Source: JALHST01 sp038316335
GTDB taxonomy: Bacteria > Bacteroidota > Bacteroidia > Flavobacteriales > Flavobacteriaceae
DNA: 64,000 nt
Direction: 5' to 3'
NCBI GenBank assembly: GCA_038316335.1
Contig: JBBQAM010000015.1
Coordinates: 11,174-75,173, forward strand
Shown here in pieces: positions 7,726 to 17,409 of this stretch. Each line of letters begins with the position of its first letter. The first letter of the stretch is position 1. The notes beneath the pieces are model-generated. The model saw only the letters and a list, made by a program, of their open reading frames with translations. It ran no database searches and was not told the origin of the DNA. The position numbers were made by a program, and so were the translations under genes.

Positions 7726-10700
7726 ATGCTCAAGAAGTTTTTCATTCCTTTTCTGATTATCGTTTTACATAGTTTAACAGGGGAAGTTCACGCCCAGGAC
7801 TCGAAATGGGATAATCCCGAATGGGAAAACCCTGAGATATTTCAAATTAATCGGGAAGCCCCTACTGCTTCCTTTTACCGATATCAAGATATGGCAACTG
7901 CTCTTGAAAACAGCAGTTGGCAGAATTCTCCTTTTTATCTATCGTTGAATGGCCTGTGGGATTTCAAGTATGCCAAAAATGTACTCGAACGGCCTACTTC
8001 CTTTTTTAAATCGGACACGAATACTGCTGATTGGGATAAAATCGAGGTTCCCTCGAACTGGGAATTACAAGGATTTGGTATGCCCATTTATACGAATATT
8101 GTGTACCCGTTTCCAAAAAATCCGCCCTATATTCCGCATGAGCTCAATCCCGTGGGGAGCTATAAGCGCACGTTCGAAATTCCGGATAACTGGAAAGAAA
8201 AAGATATATTTCTGCACTTTGAAGGGGTAAGCGGTGCCATGTATGTTTGGGTAAATGGCGAAAAAGTCGGCTATAATGAAGGAAGTAAGACCCCGGCAGA
8301 ATTCAATATTACAAAATACCTGCACAGCGGGAAAAACATCTTGGCCGTTCAGGTCCTGCGTTGGTCGGATGCCAGTTACATGGAAGATCAGGATTTTTGG
8401 AGATTGAGCGGTATCGATCGCGATGTATATCTCTACGCCACCAATAAAATTACCTTCAAGGATTATCGTGTAATTGCCGATCTTGAAAATGCGTATACCG
8501 ATGGTAAACTTGAAGTGAACCTTCAACTTGGAAACGCCCTTAAAAAAAGTAAGGGTCGTGTTCAGGTCAAATTATTGGATGATGACACTGAAATCTATTC
8601 AGAAACAAAAGAATTGGATTTAACCCACGGCATTACTTCCGTGAATTTTGAAAAACTACTCCCGAACATTAAAACATGGAATGCCGAACAGCCCAATCTG
8701 TATACTTTATTGTTTGTTCTTATGGATAAAAAAGGCGCAGTTACCGAAGCCGTCAGCTCTAAAGTCGGATTTCGAAAAATCGAAATCAAAAACAATCAAC
8801 TTTTGGTCAATGGCAGAGCCATTCTTTTTAAAGGTGTTAATTTACATGATCATGATGAAACTACTGGTCATGTCATTACAGTGGCGTCCACCTTAAAAGA
8901 CTTAGAAGTAATGAAGCAGAACAACATCAATGCAATACGCTGTAGTCATTATCCCAAAAACCCCTTTTTTTATAGAATGTGCGATGAATATGGTTTTTAT
9001 GTAATCGATGAAGCCAATATTGAGACCCACGGTATGGGCACAACAAACCAAGGTCTTGATGCGAATGAGAAAGCCAAGGAAATTCATCCGGCGTACCGTC
9101 CTGAATGGAAGGCCATGCATCTCGATCGCACCGAACGCATGTTCGAGCGTGATAAAAACTATACCTGCATTATAACCTGGTCTTTGGGGAACGAAGCCGG
9201 AAATGGTGAGAATTTTAAAGCCACCTATCATTGGCTAAAATCACATGATGCCACGCGCCCGGTACAATATGAAGGGGCGACCATGTATGAAAATACCGAT
9301 ATCCAGGCACCGATGTATGCAACGATCGAGAATCTTATCAACTATAGCGAAAACAATCCGAAACGTCCTTTGATCCAATGTGAATATGCCCATGCCATGG
9401 GCAACAGTGTTGGCAACCTACAGGATTACTGGGATGTCATAGAAAAATATGATGTGCTTCAAGGTGGATATATCTGGGATTGGGTGGATCAAGGCCTTAA
9501 AACAAAAAATAAGGATGGCGTGGAATTTTATGCTTTTGGAGGTGATTTTGGGGCGCAAGACCTTCAGAACGATAATAATTTCTGCTTGAACGGCTTGGTA
9601 AATCCAGATCGTTCGGCACATCCATCCCTTTATGAGGTTAAAAAAGTGTATCAATATGTGAAATTCAGGTCTGAAGACCCGAGATCGGGAAAAATCACCC
9701 TTTCCAATGGGTATGATTTTACCAATCTTTCGAATTATTATTTTTCATGGAAGTTAATGAAAGATGGCCTTGAGGTTGCTTCAGGAAGCCTTCCCGATGT
9801 TGATATTTCCCCTTATGAATCGAAAGATGTACGAATTGCACTTCCTAAACTTTCCGATGCGAAGGCCGAATATTTCCTGAATGTTTATGCAACGACCAAA
9901 AAAGATACCCCTTTGGTTCCAAAAGGGTATCTGGTGGCTTATGAGCAATTTCGACTTACAGCGTATACCCCCATTGTTTTCGAACATGATACAAAAGGAT
10001 TGACCGTTTCCAAAAAGGATAGTATTATCAAAATAAATGGAGTAGGTTTCGAGGTGGGCATAAATAGTAATAATGGTCTATTGGTCACCTTGGATTATGG
10101 ACAGGGAAATATTATAGTAAGGGGGATGCAAGTCAACTTCTGGCGTGCGCCAACCGATAACGATTTTGGCTATTCAATGCCCAATCTTTTGAATAAATGG
10201 AAGGAAGCAACGGAAATTCAGAAATTGGTTAATCTTCAACTGATCTCAAGTAATGAACAAATAGCCATCGATGCCGTACAACTGACCAAAAATCCATTTA
10301 AGGTTCAAAGTGATATACAAATTAAAGCAACGTATGACCTACCTGCTGTTGAGGGGCAGGTCTCGGTTACCTATTCCATCAATAATAAGGGCGAACTTCT
10401 GGTAAATAATCAATTGAGCGGAATCATGGAAACCCTTCCGATACTGCCGCGATTTGGCAGTAATTTTATCATCGACACTTCATACGACCATGTGAGCTGG
10501 TATGGCCGGGGGCCATTTGAAAATTATCAAGACCGAAAGACCGCTGCTTTGGTTGGCTCGTATTCCACGCAAGTTGAAGATTTGTATGTTGAATATATCC
10601 GTCCACAAGAAAATGGCAACCGAACCGATATTCGCACCTTATCTTTTACCAATGCCAATGGAAAGGGAATTTTGATAACCGCTCCCGAAATTTTCGGATT

Positions 10701-10920
10701 TAGCGCACACCATCAATACAATTCGGATTTTGACGAAGGCATGAAAAAACATCAACGACACACCTATGATGTGCCTATACGTGATTTAATCAATATCAAT
10801 ATCGACCATAATCAAATGGGTGTCGGCGGGGATAATAGTTGGGGATTAATGCCTCATAAAGAGTACCAGATCAAGCCAGAGGAAATGTCTTTTAGTTATT
10901 TGATCAAACCCGTCAATTAA
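7726..10920 (+). CDS. Glycoside hydrolase family 2 beta-galactosidase-like enzyme, secreted
   Basis: 1,064 residues from ATG 7726; a TTG 15 bases upstream is less likely because the ATG gives a clean signal peptide, MLKKFFIPFLIIVLHSL...HAQD. Domains follow the LacZ plan: jelly-roll sugar-binding domain (about 70-230), Ig-like domain, TIM barrel (about 350-650), a second Ig-like region, and a C-terminal beta-gal small-chain domain with RAPTDNDFG and WYGRGPFENYQDR. The acid/base Glu490 sits in SLGNEAGNG and the nucleophile Glu553 in CEYAHAMGNS. It would release terminal beta-galactose or a related sugar in the periplasm. The gene stands alone between two sugar operons and ends at a strong terminator. 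Confidence 0.92.
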   Translation: MLKKFFIPFLIIVLHSLTGEVHAQDSKWDNPEWENPEIFQINREAPTASFYRYQDMATALENSSWQNSPFYLSLNGLWDFKYAKNVLERPTSFFKSDTNTADWDKIEVPSNWELQGFGMPIYTNIVYPFPKNPPYIPHELNPVGSYKRTFEIPDNWKEKDIFLHFEGVSGAMYVWVNGEKVGYNEGSKTPAEFNITKYLHSGKNILAVQVLRWSDASYMEDQDFWRLSGIDRDVYLYATNKITFKDYRVIADLENAYTDGKLEVNLQLGNALKKSKGRVQVKLLDDDTEIYSETKELDLTHGITSVNFEKLLPNIKTWNAEQPNLYTLLFVLMDKKGAVTEAVSSKVGFRKIEIKNNQLLVNGRAILFKGVNLHDHDETTGHVITVASTLKDLEVMKQNNINAIRCSHYPKNPFFYRMCDEYGFYVIDEANIETHGMGTTNQGLDANEKAKEIHPAYRPEWKAMHLDRTERMFERDKNYTCIITWSLGNEAGNGENFKATYHWLKSHDATRPVQYEGATMYENTDIQAPMYATIENLINYSENNPKRPLIQCEYAHAMGNSVGNLQDYWDVIEKYDVLQGGYIWDWVDQGLKTKNKDGVEFYAFGGDFGAQDLQNDNNFCLNGLVNPDRSAHPSLYEVKKVYQYVKFRSEDPRSGKITLSNGYDFTNLSNYYFSWKLMKDGLEVASGSLPDVDISPYESKDVRIALPKLSDAKAEYFLNVYATTKKDTPLVPKGYLVAYEQFRLTAYTPIVFEHDTKGLTVSKKDSIIKINGVGFEVGINSNNGLLVTLDYGQGNIIVRGMQVNFWRAPTDNDFGYSMPNLLNKWKEATEIQKLVNLQLISSNEQIAIDAVQLTKNPFKVQSDIQIKATYDLPAVEGQVSVTYSINNKGELLVNNQLSGIMETLPILPRFGSNFIIDTSYDHVSWYGRGPFENYQDRKTAALVGSYSTQVEDLYVEYIRPQENGNRTDIRTLSFTNANGKGILITAPEIFGFSAHHQYNSDFDEGMKKHQRHTYDVPIRDLININIDHNQMGVGGDNSWGLMPHKEYQIKPEEMSFSYLIKPVN

Positions 10921-10946
10921 TATTCTAGCTATTCCATCCAACTAAA

Positions 10947-10968
10947 AAAAGCCGCTAAGGCGGCTTTT
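10947..10968. terminator. Bidirectional Rho-independent terminator
   Basis: AAAAGCCGC-taag-GCGGCTTTT forms a perfect 9-bp stem with a 4-base loop, flanked by A and T runs on opposite sides. It serves the GH2 gene on plus and the Gfo/Idh/MocA operon on minus, which converge here. Confidence 0.92.
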
Positions 10969-10987
10969 ATATTCATAAACCATTTAT

Positions 10988-12127
10988 TTATTTCTCCAAC
11001 TCTACCCATACATTGCCCCCTTTATGCGATACAACGGTAGCTTCAATAAAATTCATGCCACGAACTCCATCCTCCATCGTCGGAAATTCGCCATCATTGT
11101 ATTTTTTACCACGGATTGCCTTGGCAACCCCTAAATAAATATTGGCCATTGAATCAAAAATCCCCTCTGGATGTCCTGCGGGTAGTTTGGTCCCCTCCAG
11201 TGAAAGTTTGCTATTATAGGCATGCCCGGGCTTGTAGATCTGTGTCGGTTTGGTATCGCTCAGCACATACAGGAAATTTGGGTTCTCTTGCTCCCATTTA
11301 AAAGCCGCCTTTTCCCCGTAAATGGAAATGGCGAGTCCGTTTTCTTCCCCAGTAGCCACTTGGCTACTTCTGATGACGCCTTTCACATAATCGCTAATCC
11401 GAATGAGAACCGTACCATCAATATCCATTTTATTATCCTTGTATAAATAATTAAAATCACTCAAAATCGATTTTATCTTCAATCCGGTCGTGTATTCGAC
11501 CATATTAAAGGCATGTACGCCTATATCGCCGATACAAGAACTAATGCCCGCCCTTTTTGGATCTAGTCGCCAAACTGACGAACGCTTTTCTTTGTCATGG
11601 ATGATGGTATTTATCCAACCTTGGTAATACACCGCATCTACTTTATGAATTTTACCTAAGAAGCCCGCTTTGATCATTTCCCGCATTTGTCGTACCATCG
11701 GATACCCTGTATAGGTGTGTGTCAAAGCAAATACGGTTCCTGCCTTTTTATGGGCTTTTTGCAAGATCTTGGCTTCTTCCAAGGAAGTGGTCATCGGCTT
11801 TTCGCAGATGACATGAAAACCATTTTCCAATAGTTTTAAAGCCATCGGAAAATGTAAAAAATTTGGGGTAAGCACAGAACATACCTGAATCCTTTCGCTT
11901 TCAGGAAGTTTCATTTCCTCAGCAATAAAGGTGTCAAAGTCCTTATAAATGCGATTCGTGGGTACGTCGATTTCCTTGGCAAAAGCCATGTTGGCCTTAA
12001 AATCCGGATTAAAGACGGCCCCCGTTATTTGATAATTATCATTAATGTGGGATGCAACTCGGTGCAAGACCCCGATGAGGGAATCTCCCCCTCCTCCTAA
12101 TATTCCCAATCTAATTTTTTTTGGCAT
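10988..12127 (-). CDS. Gfo/Idh/MocA-family oxidoreductase, cytoplasmic
   Basis: 379 residues. The N-terminal Rossmann domain shows IRLGILGGGGDS near the start, and ICEKPMTTSLEEA carries the conserved EKP lysine used for catalysis. The C-terminal alpha/beta domain is typical of the family. There is no signal peptide. Members use bound NAD(P) to oxidise or reduce sugar carbons; next to 3-keto-glycoside genes, reduction of a 3-keto sugar after uptake is a natural role, but this is inference. It is the last gene of a minus-strand run (TIM-barrel lipoprotein, DinB, permease, this gene), 77 bases after the permease. Confidence 0.87.
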   Translation of the reverse strand: MPKKIRLGILGGGGDSLIGVLHRVASHINDNYQITGAVFNPDFKANMAFAKEIDVPTNRIYKDFDTFIAEEMKLPESERIQVCSVLTPNFLHFPMALKLLENGFHVICEKPMTTSLEEAKILQKAHKKAGTVFALTHTYTGYPMVRQMREMIKAGFLGKIHKVDAVYYQGWINTIIHDKEKRSSVWRLDPKRAGISSCIGDIGVHAFNMVEYTTGLKIKSILSDFNYLYKDNKMDIDGTVLIRISDYVKGVIRSSQVATGEENGLAISIYGEKAAFKWEQENPNFLYVLSDTKPTQIYKPGHAYNSKLSLEGTKLPAGHPEGIFDSMANIYLGVAKAIRGKKYNDGEFPTMEDGVRGMNFIEATVVSHKGGNVWVELEK

Positions 12128-12204
12128 GGTTCAATGGTGTTATAGTTCTTAAATTTAATCTCGTTTTAATTTAGTGGTCAATGGTTCCCAACAACCCAAT
12201 GTCG

Positions 12205-13434
12205 CTAGGTCTTGAATTCGATTTTCTCATCTTTAAAGAAAATCGCAAAGAATAGGAAAACCAAAAATGCGAAACCTGCGGGATACATCCAAATAATTTT
12301 CCATTGATGCAGTGCGTTGTCTGAGATATACGCATCGGTAATTTTACCGGCAACCCAAAATCCGACCAACATTCCAATTCCATAAGTGGCAAGCGTAATA
12401 AGGCCTTGGGCAGAGCTTTTATACTTTGGACCTGCCTTACTATCGGTATAGATTTGCCCGGAGACAAAGAAAAAATCATAACAGATACCATGTAAGGCGA
12501 TACCTATTAGGAGCATAAAGGCCAATTCATCGGCATTGCCATATGCGAAGCATAAATAGCGGAATAGCCAGGCGAGCATCGCTGCCAAAATGGTCTTTTT
12601 AAACCCATATCGTTTAAAGAAAAAAGGCAATAATAATATGAAGAGTATCTCCGAAATCTGCCCTATGGTCATTTTTCCGGTTGGATTTGAAACTCCGATT
12701 TCCCCTAAAAATTGACCAGCATGTTGATAATAAAATGCCAATGGAATACAGATCAGCACTGAGCTGATAAAAAATATGAGAAAATTACGGTCGGTCAACA
12801 ACTTTAACGCATCCAAGCCCACTATATGGGACAGGCGCACCTTTTCAGATCTATCTGCCCTAGGCGGGGTCTTCGGGAGCGTAAAGCTAAAAATCCCCAA
12901 AATTGCCGAGGCCACTGCGGTCATATAAAAGGTATTCTTCAGCATCCCGTCGGCAATCCCGGCATCGGAGTCCCAATTGAATAGAAAACTAATGACGAGC
13001 CCAGCAATAATCCATCCAAGGGTGCCAAAAACACGTACAAATGAAAATTCCTTGGCAGGGTCCTTCATCTGATTAAATGAAACCGAATTGACAAGTGCCA
13101 AGGTTGGCATATAGAGAATCATGTACCCCAACAAGTATGGATAAAAAATCGAAAAATCATCGGCCACCGCTATTTGATACATCAAAATTGCCCCAATAAG
13201 ATGAAGCAGCCCAAGTATTCGTTCGGCATTAAAAAATCGATCGGCAATCAAACCTATAATAAACGGTGCCAAAATTGCACCCCACGATTGGGTTGAATAG
13301 GCCAACGCTATTTCAGAACCACTACTTTTCAAGGTGTTTGGCAAATAAATGCCCATGGTAACAAACCAACTGCCCCAGATAAAAAATTCTAGGAACATCA
13401 TGACCGACAATTGGGCCCTTACTTTATTGTTCAT
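12205..13434 (-). CDS. MFS permease of the nucleoside:H+ symporter (NupG-like) family
   Basis: 409 residues with about twelve membrane segments. The start FLEFFIWGSWFVTMGIYL followed by GLIADRFF matches the Nuc_H_symport family (NupG/XapB). In Bacteroidota such permeases often sit with sugar isomerase and Gfo/Idh/MocA genes, so the cargo may be a sugar or keto sugar and not a nucleoside. Its place directly before a cytoplasmic oxidoreductase fits import of a periplasmically made product. Cargo cannot be read from sequence. Confidence 0.85.
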   Translation of the reverse strand: MNNKVRAQLSVMMFLEFFIWGSWFVTMGIYLPNTLKSSGSEIALAYSTQSWGAILAPFIIGLIADRFFNAERILGLLHLIGAILMYQIAVADDFSIFYPYLLGYMILYMPTLALVNSVSFNQMKDPAKEFSFVRVFGTLGWIIAGLVISFLFNWDSDAGIADGMLKNTFYMTAVASAILGIFSFTLPKTPPRADRSEKVRLSHIVGLDALKLLTDRNFLIFFISSVLICIPLAFYYQHAGQFLGEIGVSNPTGKMTIGQISEILFILLLPFFFKRYGFKKTILAAMLAWLFRYLCFAYGNADELAFMLLIGIALHGICYDFFFVSGQIYTDSKAGPKYKSSAQGLITLATYGIGMLVGFWVAGKITDAYISDNALHQWKIIWMYPAGFAFLVFLFFAIFFKDEKIEFKT

Positions 13435-13446
13435 GGCTATTTGATA

Positions 13447-13890
13447 TTAGCGTTTATAAAATATATAGTCCAATTGAAGTGGTTCAAGTTCATGGTTCCT
13501 GAAATCGAATGCAATCTGCCCCCGGTGATGCGTGGAGTGGTTTATGGTATGGAATAATATTTCTTGTAGGGTATTGGTAAACAAACGCCCTTGCGAGTTT
13601 TCATAATCGATCCGCCTTTCAAAATCATCTGCATTGGTAATTATCTCAAACGAACTTCGTTGATTTTCATAATGAATATCACCCCAGTCTTTAATAGGAT
13701 GTTGTTGCCAAACTTTGAAATCGGCCGGTTTGCCGAGAATCCTAGCGTTCCAAATGTGATGGGCATTCAGAACGTGACTGAACAGTTCTATGCTTTTGTC
13801 AGGAACGACCTCCAACTTATTGCACTCCTCGATTAACTTTTTATTGCAATAAAAGTTATAATCAAATAACTGATTAAAAAAAACTTTCAT
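13447..13890 (-). CDS. DinB family protein
   Basis: 147 residues forming the DinB/YfiT four-helix bundle. Candidate metal-binding histidines are in HVLNAHHIWNAR and in HTINHSTHHRGQIA. Many members are thiol-dependent transferases that use bacillithiol or similar, but most are uncharacterised. It sits inside a sugar operon, 15 bases after the TIM-barrel lipoprotein and 12 bases before the permease, so it is co-transcribed. What it does there is unclear. Confidence 0.85.
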   Translation of the reverse strand: MKVFFNQLFDYNFYCNKKLIEECNKLEVVPDKSIELFSHVLNAHHIWNARILGKPADFKVWQQHPIKDWGDIHYENQRSSFEIITNADDFERRIDYENSQGRLFTNTLQEILFHTINHSTHHRGQIAFDFRNHELEPLQLDYIFYKR

Positions 13891-13905
13891 GAAGTCTGGT
13901 CTTAG

Positions 13906-14901
13906 TTAGTTCAATTTTTTTGCGGCTTCGATCATGAGGGTTCTTGAAGCCATTATCCCCGATTCTTCCCCAATTTCTTCCCCTTCGTATTCTACGCCAA
14001 TAAATCCTGCATATCCCGCATCTTTCACGATTTGCAGCATTTTTACATAGTCTATGTCGGCTTCGTTTCCATTTGCGTCAAAATTATGTGTTTTGGCACT
14101 GACCGCTTTTGCATAAGGCATCATTTCACGAACCCCCTTGTACATATCGTAGCGCTCTTCGCAGGCCGAACCATCTGCATTCGGTTTAATACAGAAATTT
14201 CCAAAATCGGGCAAGGTACCACAATTTGGCATGTTTACGGTTTGCATTACATCGGCCAATAAGGCCGCATTTGAAGACAGGCCACCATGGTTCTCCACGA
14301 GGATATTAATATGCTTCGTTTTGGCATATGTTGCAAGTTTGGTAAGGGCCTCCACCGAATTGGCCTTCCATGCTACTGGATCCTCGGTACCATAAAGATT
14401 GACACGAATGGCATGGCAGCCCATAGCGGTTGCCGCATCTACCCATTTGTAATGGTTTTCTATCGTTTTTTGACGTTCCATGGGATCCGACACAGCCATC
14501 CCTCCTTCTCCGTCAATCATAATCAAGACGTTCTTCATGCCATATTTGGCTGCCTCGGTATTGCATTTATCAACAAACGCCGCCATGGCTTCCTTCGAAT
14601 AATTGGCTTTCTTAAGTTCGGGGACATAGAATTGATTGACATATTCCAAACCGGAAAAACCCCACTCCTTTGCTTTTTCAGCAAATGAATACGGATCCAT
14701 TTTACCGTCGAACAGCATTTTATGCATTGACCATTGTGCTAGGGATAGCTTAAAAAATGGTTCGGTAGCCTTTTGTGCAATTTCTGCAGTATTTGATCCA
14801 TCTTTGGCCTTATTATCGCTTTCCTTACAGGAAAAAATGATCAAGGACAAGACCATCAATGCTAAAGCGGATCTTCGTTTAAAAATCTTATCCAATTTCA
14901 T
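13906..14901 (-). CDS. Sugar isomerase/epimerase-like TIM-barrel lipoprotein
   Basis: 331 residues. The leader MKLDKIFKRRSALALMVLSLIIFSC gives a lipobox with Cys25, so this TIM barrel is probably anchored in the periplasm or outer membrane, which is unusual for a family that is mainly cytoplasmic. Candidate metal-ligand regions are ILVENHGG, TLPDFGNF, SAKTHNFD and GFIGVEYEGEE. It is the first gene of a minus-strand operon and is divergent from the second GMC dehydrogenase. I infer an isomerase, epimerase or hydratase acting on a keto sugar outside the cytoplasm. Confidence 0.83.
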   Translation of the reverse strand: MKLDKIFKRRSALALMVLSLIIFSCKESDNKAKDGSNTAEIAQKATEPFFKLSLAQWSMHKMLFDGKMDPYSFAEKAKEWGFSGLEYVNQFYVPELKKANYSKEAMAAFVDKCNTEAAKYGMKNVLIMIDGEGGMAVSDPMERQKTIENHYKWVDAATAMGCHAIRVNLYGTEDPVAWKANSVEALTKLATYAKTKHINILVENHGGLSSNAALLADVMQTVNMPNCGTLPDFGNFCIKPNADGSACEERYDMYKGVREMMPYAKAVSAKTHNFDANGNEADIDYVKMLQIVKDAGYAGFIGVEYEGEEIGEESGIMASRTLMIEAAKKLN

Positions 14902-15039
14902 GTGTAGAATGCGATATTTTGTGCTTGAATTTATATGTTTGCCACGTCATCAAATTGCGAGGCTTCTAAGAAGAATCGTGTTTAAATGTAGAAAATTAAT
15001 TTTATATTTAATAAATTTAGAGAATAAACAATTTCATAC
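14902..15039. promoter_or_regulatory. Divergent promoter region before the second GMC gene
   Basis: This 138-base gap lies between the divergent TIM-barrel lipoprotein and GMC genes. TATGTTTG at 14934-14941 on plus is a perfect -7 match; the nearest TTTG upstream is only 12 bases away, shorter than the usual 19. A small inverted repeat CTTCT-a-AGAAG lies at 14963-14973. Layout resembles the other divergent region at 4899-5051. Confidence 0.45.
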
Positions 15040-16752
15040 ATGAACAAATTTTATTATAACGAAGAACAGGAATCGTATGATGCGATTGTTGTAGGTACGG
15101 GTATCAGCGGAGGTTGGGCCGCTAAAGAGTTATGCGAGAACGGACTTAAGACCCTGGTTCTTGAACGTGGCAGGATGGTCAAACATATTGAAGATTATGT
15201 GACTGCCAATAAAGATCCCTGGGACTTTCCCAATGGCGGCGAACCCACGAGGGCCGACATCGAAAAACAACCTAAACAGAATAGGACTGGTTACACTACA
15301 AACGCGGCAAGCGCCATGTGGTTTGTGAATGATTTGGAACATCCTTATAATGAAATCAAACGTTTTGATTGGATGCGGGGTTATCATGTAGGTGGACGTT
15401 CCTTACAATGGGGACGACAAAGTTATCGTTGGAGTGACATCGATTTTACGGCTAACCAACGCGAAGGCATCGCAGTAGATTGGCCTGTTCGTTATAAAGA
15501 TATTGCCCCATGGTATGATAAGGTCGAAACGTATATCGGGGTAAGTGGCGAGGCGTTGAACCTGCCACAACTACCCGATAGTAACTTTCTGCCCATGATG
15601 GAATTGAATTGTGTAGAACAACACGTTCGTGAAAAGATAGCGGAGAATTTCGATGGACGGGTTATGACCGCTGGCCGGGCAGCCCATTTGACAGGTACCA
15701 AGGAATTTGACGGTCGAAGCCATTGCCAATATAGAAACCGATGTATTCGCGGCTGTCCTTTCGGGGCGTACTTTAGTAGTTTGTCTTCAACATTACCGGC
15801 TGCAGAGCGTACCGGAAATATGACGCTTCGACCTGATTCGATTGTTCATGAGGTAATCTATGACCCCAATACAAAAAGGGCTACCGGCGTTAAGGTAATT
15901 GATCGGGTAACGAAGGAAACCCACGAATTCAAAGCAAAAGTGATTTTCCTATGCGCGTCTGCTATCGCCTCAACCTCAATATTGATGCAATCTAAATCAG
16001 ATGCTTTCCCGAATGGAATGGGGAATGCTTCAGACCAATTGGGAAGAAACATCATGGACCATCAGTTAGGGGTTGGTGCTTCCGGAAAATTTGAAGGTTT
16101 CGAAGACAAATATTATAAAGGAAGAAAACCCAATGGTATTTATGTCCCACGTTTTAGAAACTTGGGAGGTGCCTCTGACCGAAAAGACTATAAACGAGGC
16201 TTCGGATATCAAGGAAGTGCAAGCAGGGGCAACTGGGAAGAGGCCGTTGCTGAAATGTCTTACGGCAAAAACCTCAAGGATGCCATTTTAAAACCAGGCG
16301 GCTGGACCTTCGGCATGGGTGGTTTTGGAGAAGTGCTGCCCTATGAGGAGAATAGAATGACCTTGGATTATGATAAATTAGATAGTTGGGGTCTACCGAC
16401 CGTTACCTTTGATGCCGAATTCAAGGAAAATGAATGGAACATGCGGAAGGACATGAAGGAATCTGCTGTCGAGATGTTAGAAAAAGCGGGGCTTAAAGAT
16501 GTTCAATCCTTTGACAATCCTGGTGCCTTAGGTCTTGGAATACATGAAATGGGAACGGCCAGAATGGGCAGAGATCGCAAAACCTCGGTTCTAAATGGCA
16601 ACAATCAACTACATGATGTTCCCAATGTTTATGTTACCGATGGGTCTTTTATGACTTCGGCCAATTGTGTAAACCCATCATTGACCTATATGGCATTTAC
16701 GGCCCGCGCCGTCAATCATGCCGCCAAAGAACTAAAAAAAGGAAATATATAA
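15040..16752 (+). CDS. GMC-family FAD dehydrogenase, alpha-subunit type (paralogue)
   Basis: 570 residues, clearly paralogous to the protein at 5052: the same YDAIVVGTGISGGWAAKEL Rossmann motif near residue 13, the same LGIHEMGTARMG and NCVNPSLTYMAF near the C-terminus. Cys229, Cys235 and Cys239 repeat the CX5CX3C spacing of the 3Fe-4S site. There is no signal peptide. Its stop shares one base with the start of a gluconate 2-dehydrogenase subunit 3 gene, so the two should be made together as a catalytic/small-subunit pair and exported as a complex. Probable role: glycoside or sugar 3-dehydrogenase feeding electrons to the respiratory chain; the substrate is inferred. Confidence 0.87.
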   Translation: MNKFYYNEEQESYDAIVVGTGISGGWAAKELCENGLKTLVLERGRMVKHIEDYVTANKDPWDFPNGGEPTRADIEKQPKQNRTGYTTNAASAMWFVNDLEHPYNEIKRFDWMRGYHVGGRSLQWGRQSYRWSDIDFTANQREGIAVDWPVRYKDIAPWYDKVETYIGVSGEALNLPQLPDSNFLPMMELNCVEQHVREKIAENFDGRVMTAGRAAHLTGTKEFDGRSHCQYRNRCIRGCPFGAYFSSLSSTLPAAERTGNMTLRPDSIVHEVIYDPNTKRATGVKVIDRVTKETHEFKAKVIFLCASAIASTSILMQSKSDAFPNGMGNASDQLGRNIMDHQLGVGASGKFEGFEDKYYKGRKPNGIYVPRFRNLGGASDRKDYKRGFGYQGSASRGNWEEAVAEMSYGKNLKDAILKPGGWTFGMGGFGEVLPYEENRMTLDYDKLDSWGLPTVTFDAEFKENEWNMRKDMKESAVEMLEKAGLKDVQSFDNPGALGLGIHEMGTARMGRDRKTSVLNGNNQLHDVPNVYVTDGSFMTSANCVNPSLTYMAFTARAVNHAAKELKKGNI

Positions 16753-17399
16753 TGGATAGAAGAAACGCACTCAGAAATATGGGCCTATCATTAGGCTATG
16801 TAGTAGCCACGCCCACGTTGATCAGCCTAGTACAAAGCTGTAAAAATGAACCTGTAATCACATGGACACCCGATTTCTTCGCCTTAGAACAAGGTCAGGT
16901 ACTTACCCATCTGGTTGATATCATTTTGCCTAAAAGCGATACCCCTTCTGCTTCGGAAGTGAATACCCATATGTTTATCGATAAGTTCGCGAATGAAGTG
17001 ATGGAGAAAAAACAGCAGGATTTTATAAAAATGTCAATGGGCAAGTTTATTGATAAAGCCCTGAAGGATTCCGGAAAGAATAGTGCCGGGGATTTAAAGC
17101 CTGAAGATTTGGAACCCGTATTGTCAGAAGCCTTAAAGATTTCAAAGGAAGAGCAGGCAAAAAATTTCGAGATCATCAATTCCTATACCGATGCCTTGGA
17201 TGGTGGAAATCCCCAAGAATTGGATGACGTGGTTGCCCGGTTTGGTTTTGCGAATAACTTACGAGGGCTCGCCATATTGGGGTATAAGACTTCAGAGTAT
17301 GTCGGTGAAAATGTCTTGGACTATCTACCGGTACCTGGTGAATATATCGCATGTGAGGACGTGCAGGAATTAACAAAAGGCAAAGCATGGTCGCTCTAG
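16752..17399 (+). CDS. Gluconate 2-dehydrogenase subunit 3 family protein (gamma/small subunit)
   Basis: 215 residues from ATG 16752, which shares a base with the upstream TAA (TAATG). Two Arg at residues 3-4 (DRRNALRNMG) ahead of a hydrophobic run resemble a Tat signal, and LVQSC gives a possible lipobox Cys30. The rest is helical and matches the subunit 3 family, the small partner of membrane-bound FAD sugar dehydrogenases that carries the catalytic subunit across the membrane and aids its maturation. The sequence contains no cytochrome c motif. It pairs with the GMC protein just before it and might also serve the paralogue at 5052. Confidence 0.82.
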   Translation: MDRRNALRNMGLSLGYVVATPTLISLVQSCKNEPVITWTPDFFALEQGQVLTHLVDIILPKSDTPSASEVNTHMFIDKFANEVMEKKQQDFIKMSMGKFIDKALKDSGKNSAGDLKPEDLEPVLSEALKISKEEQAKNFEIINSYTDALDGGNPQELDDVVARFGFANNLRGLAILGYKTSEYVGENVLDYLPVPGEYIACEDVQELTKGKAWSL

Positions 17400-17409
17400 T
17401 TGGCTCTCT

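Noticed and set aside
7521..7745. 74-codon minus-strand frame before the GH2 gene
   Set aside because: It overlaps the GH2 start and has no signal or domain pattern.
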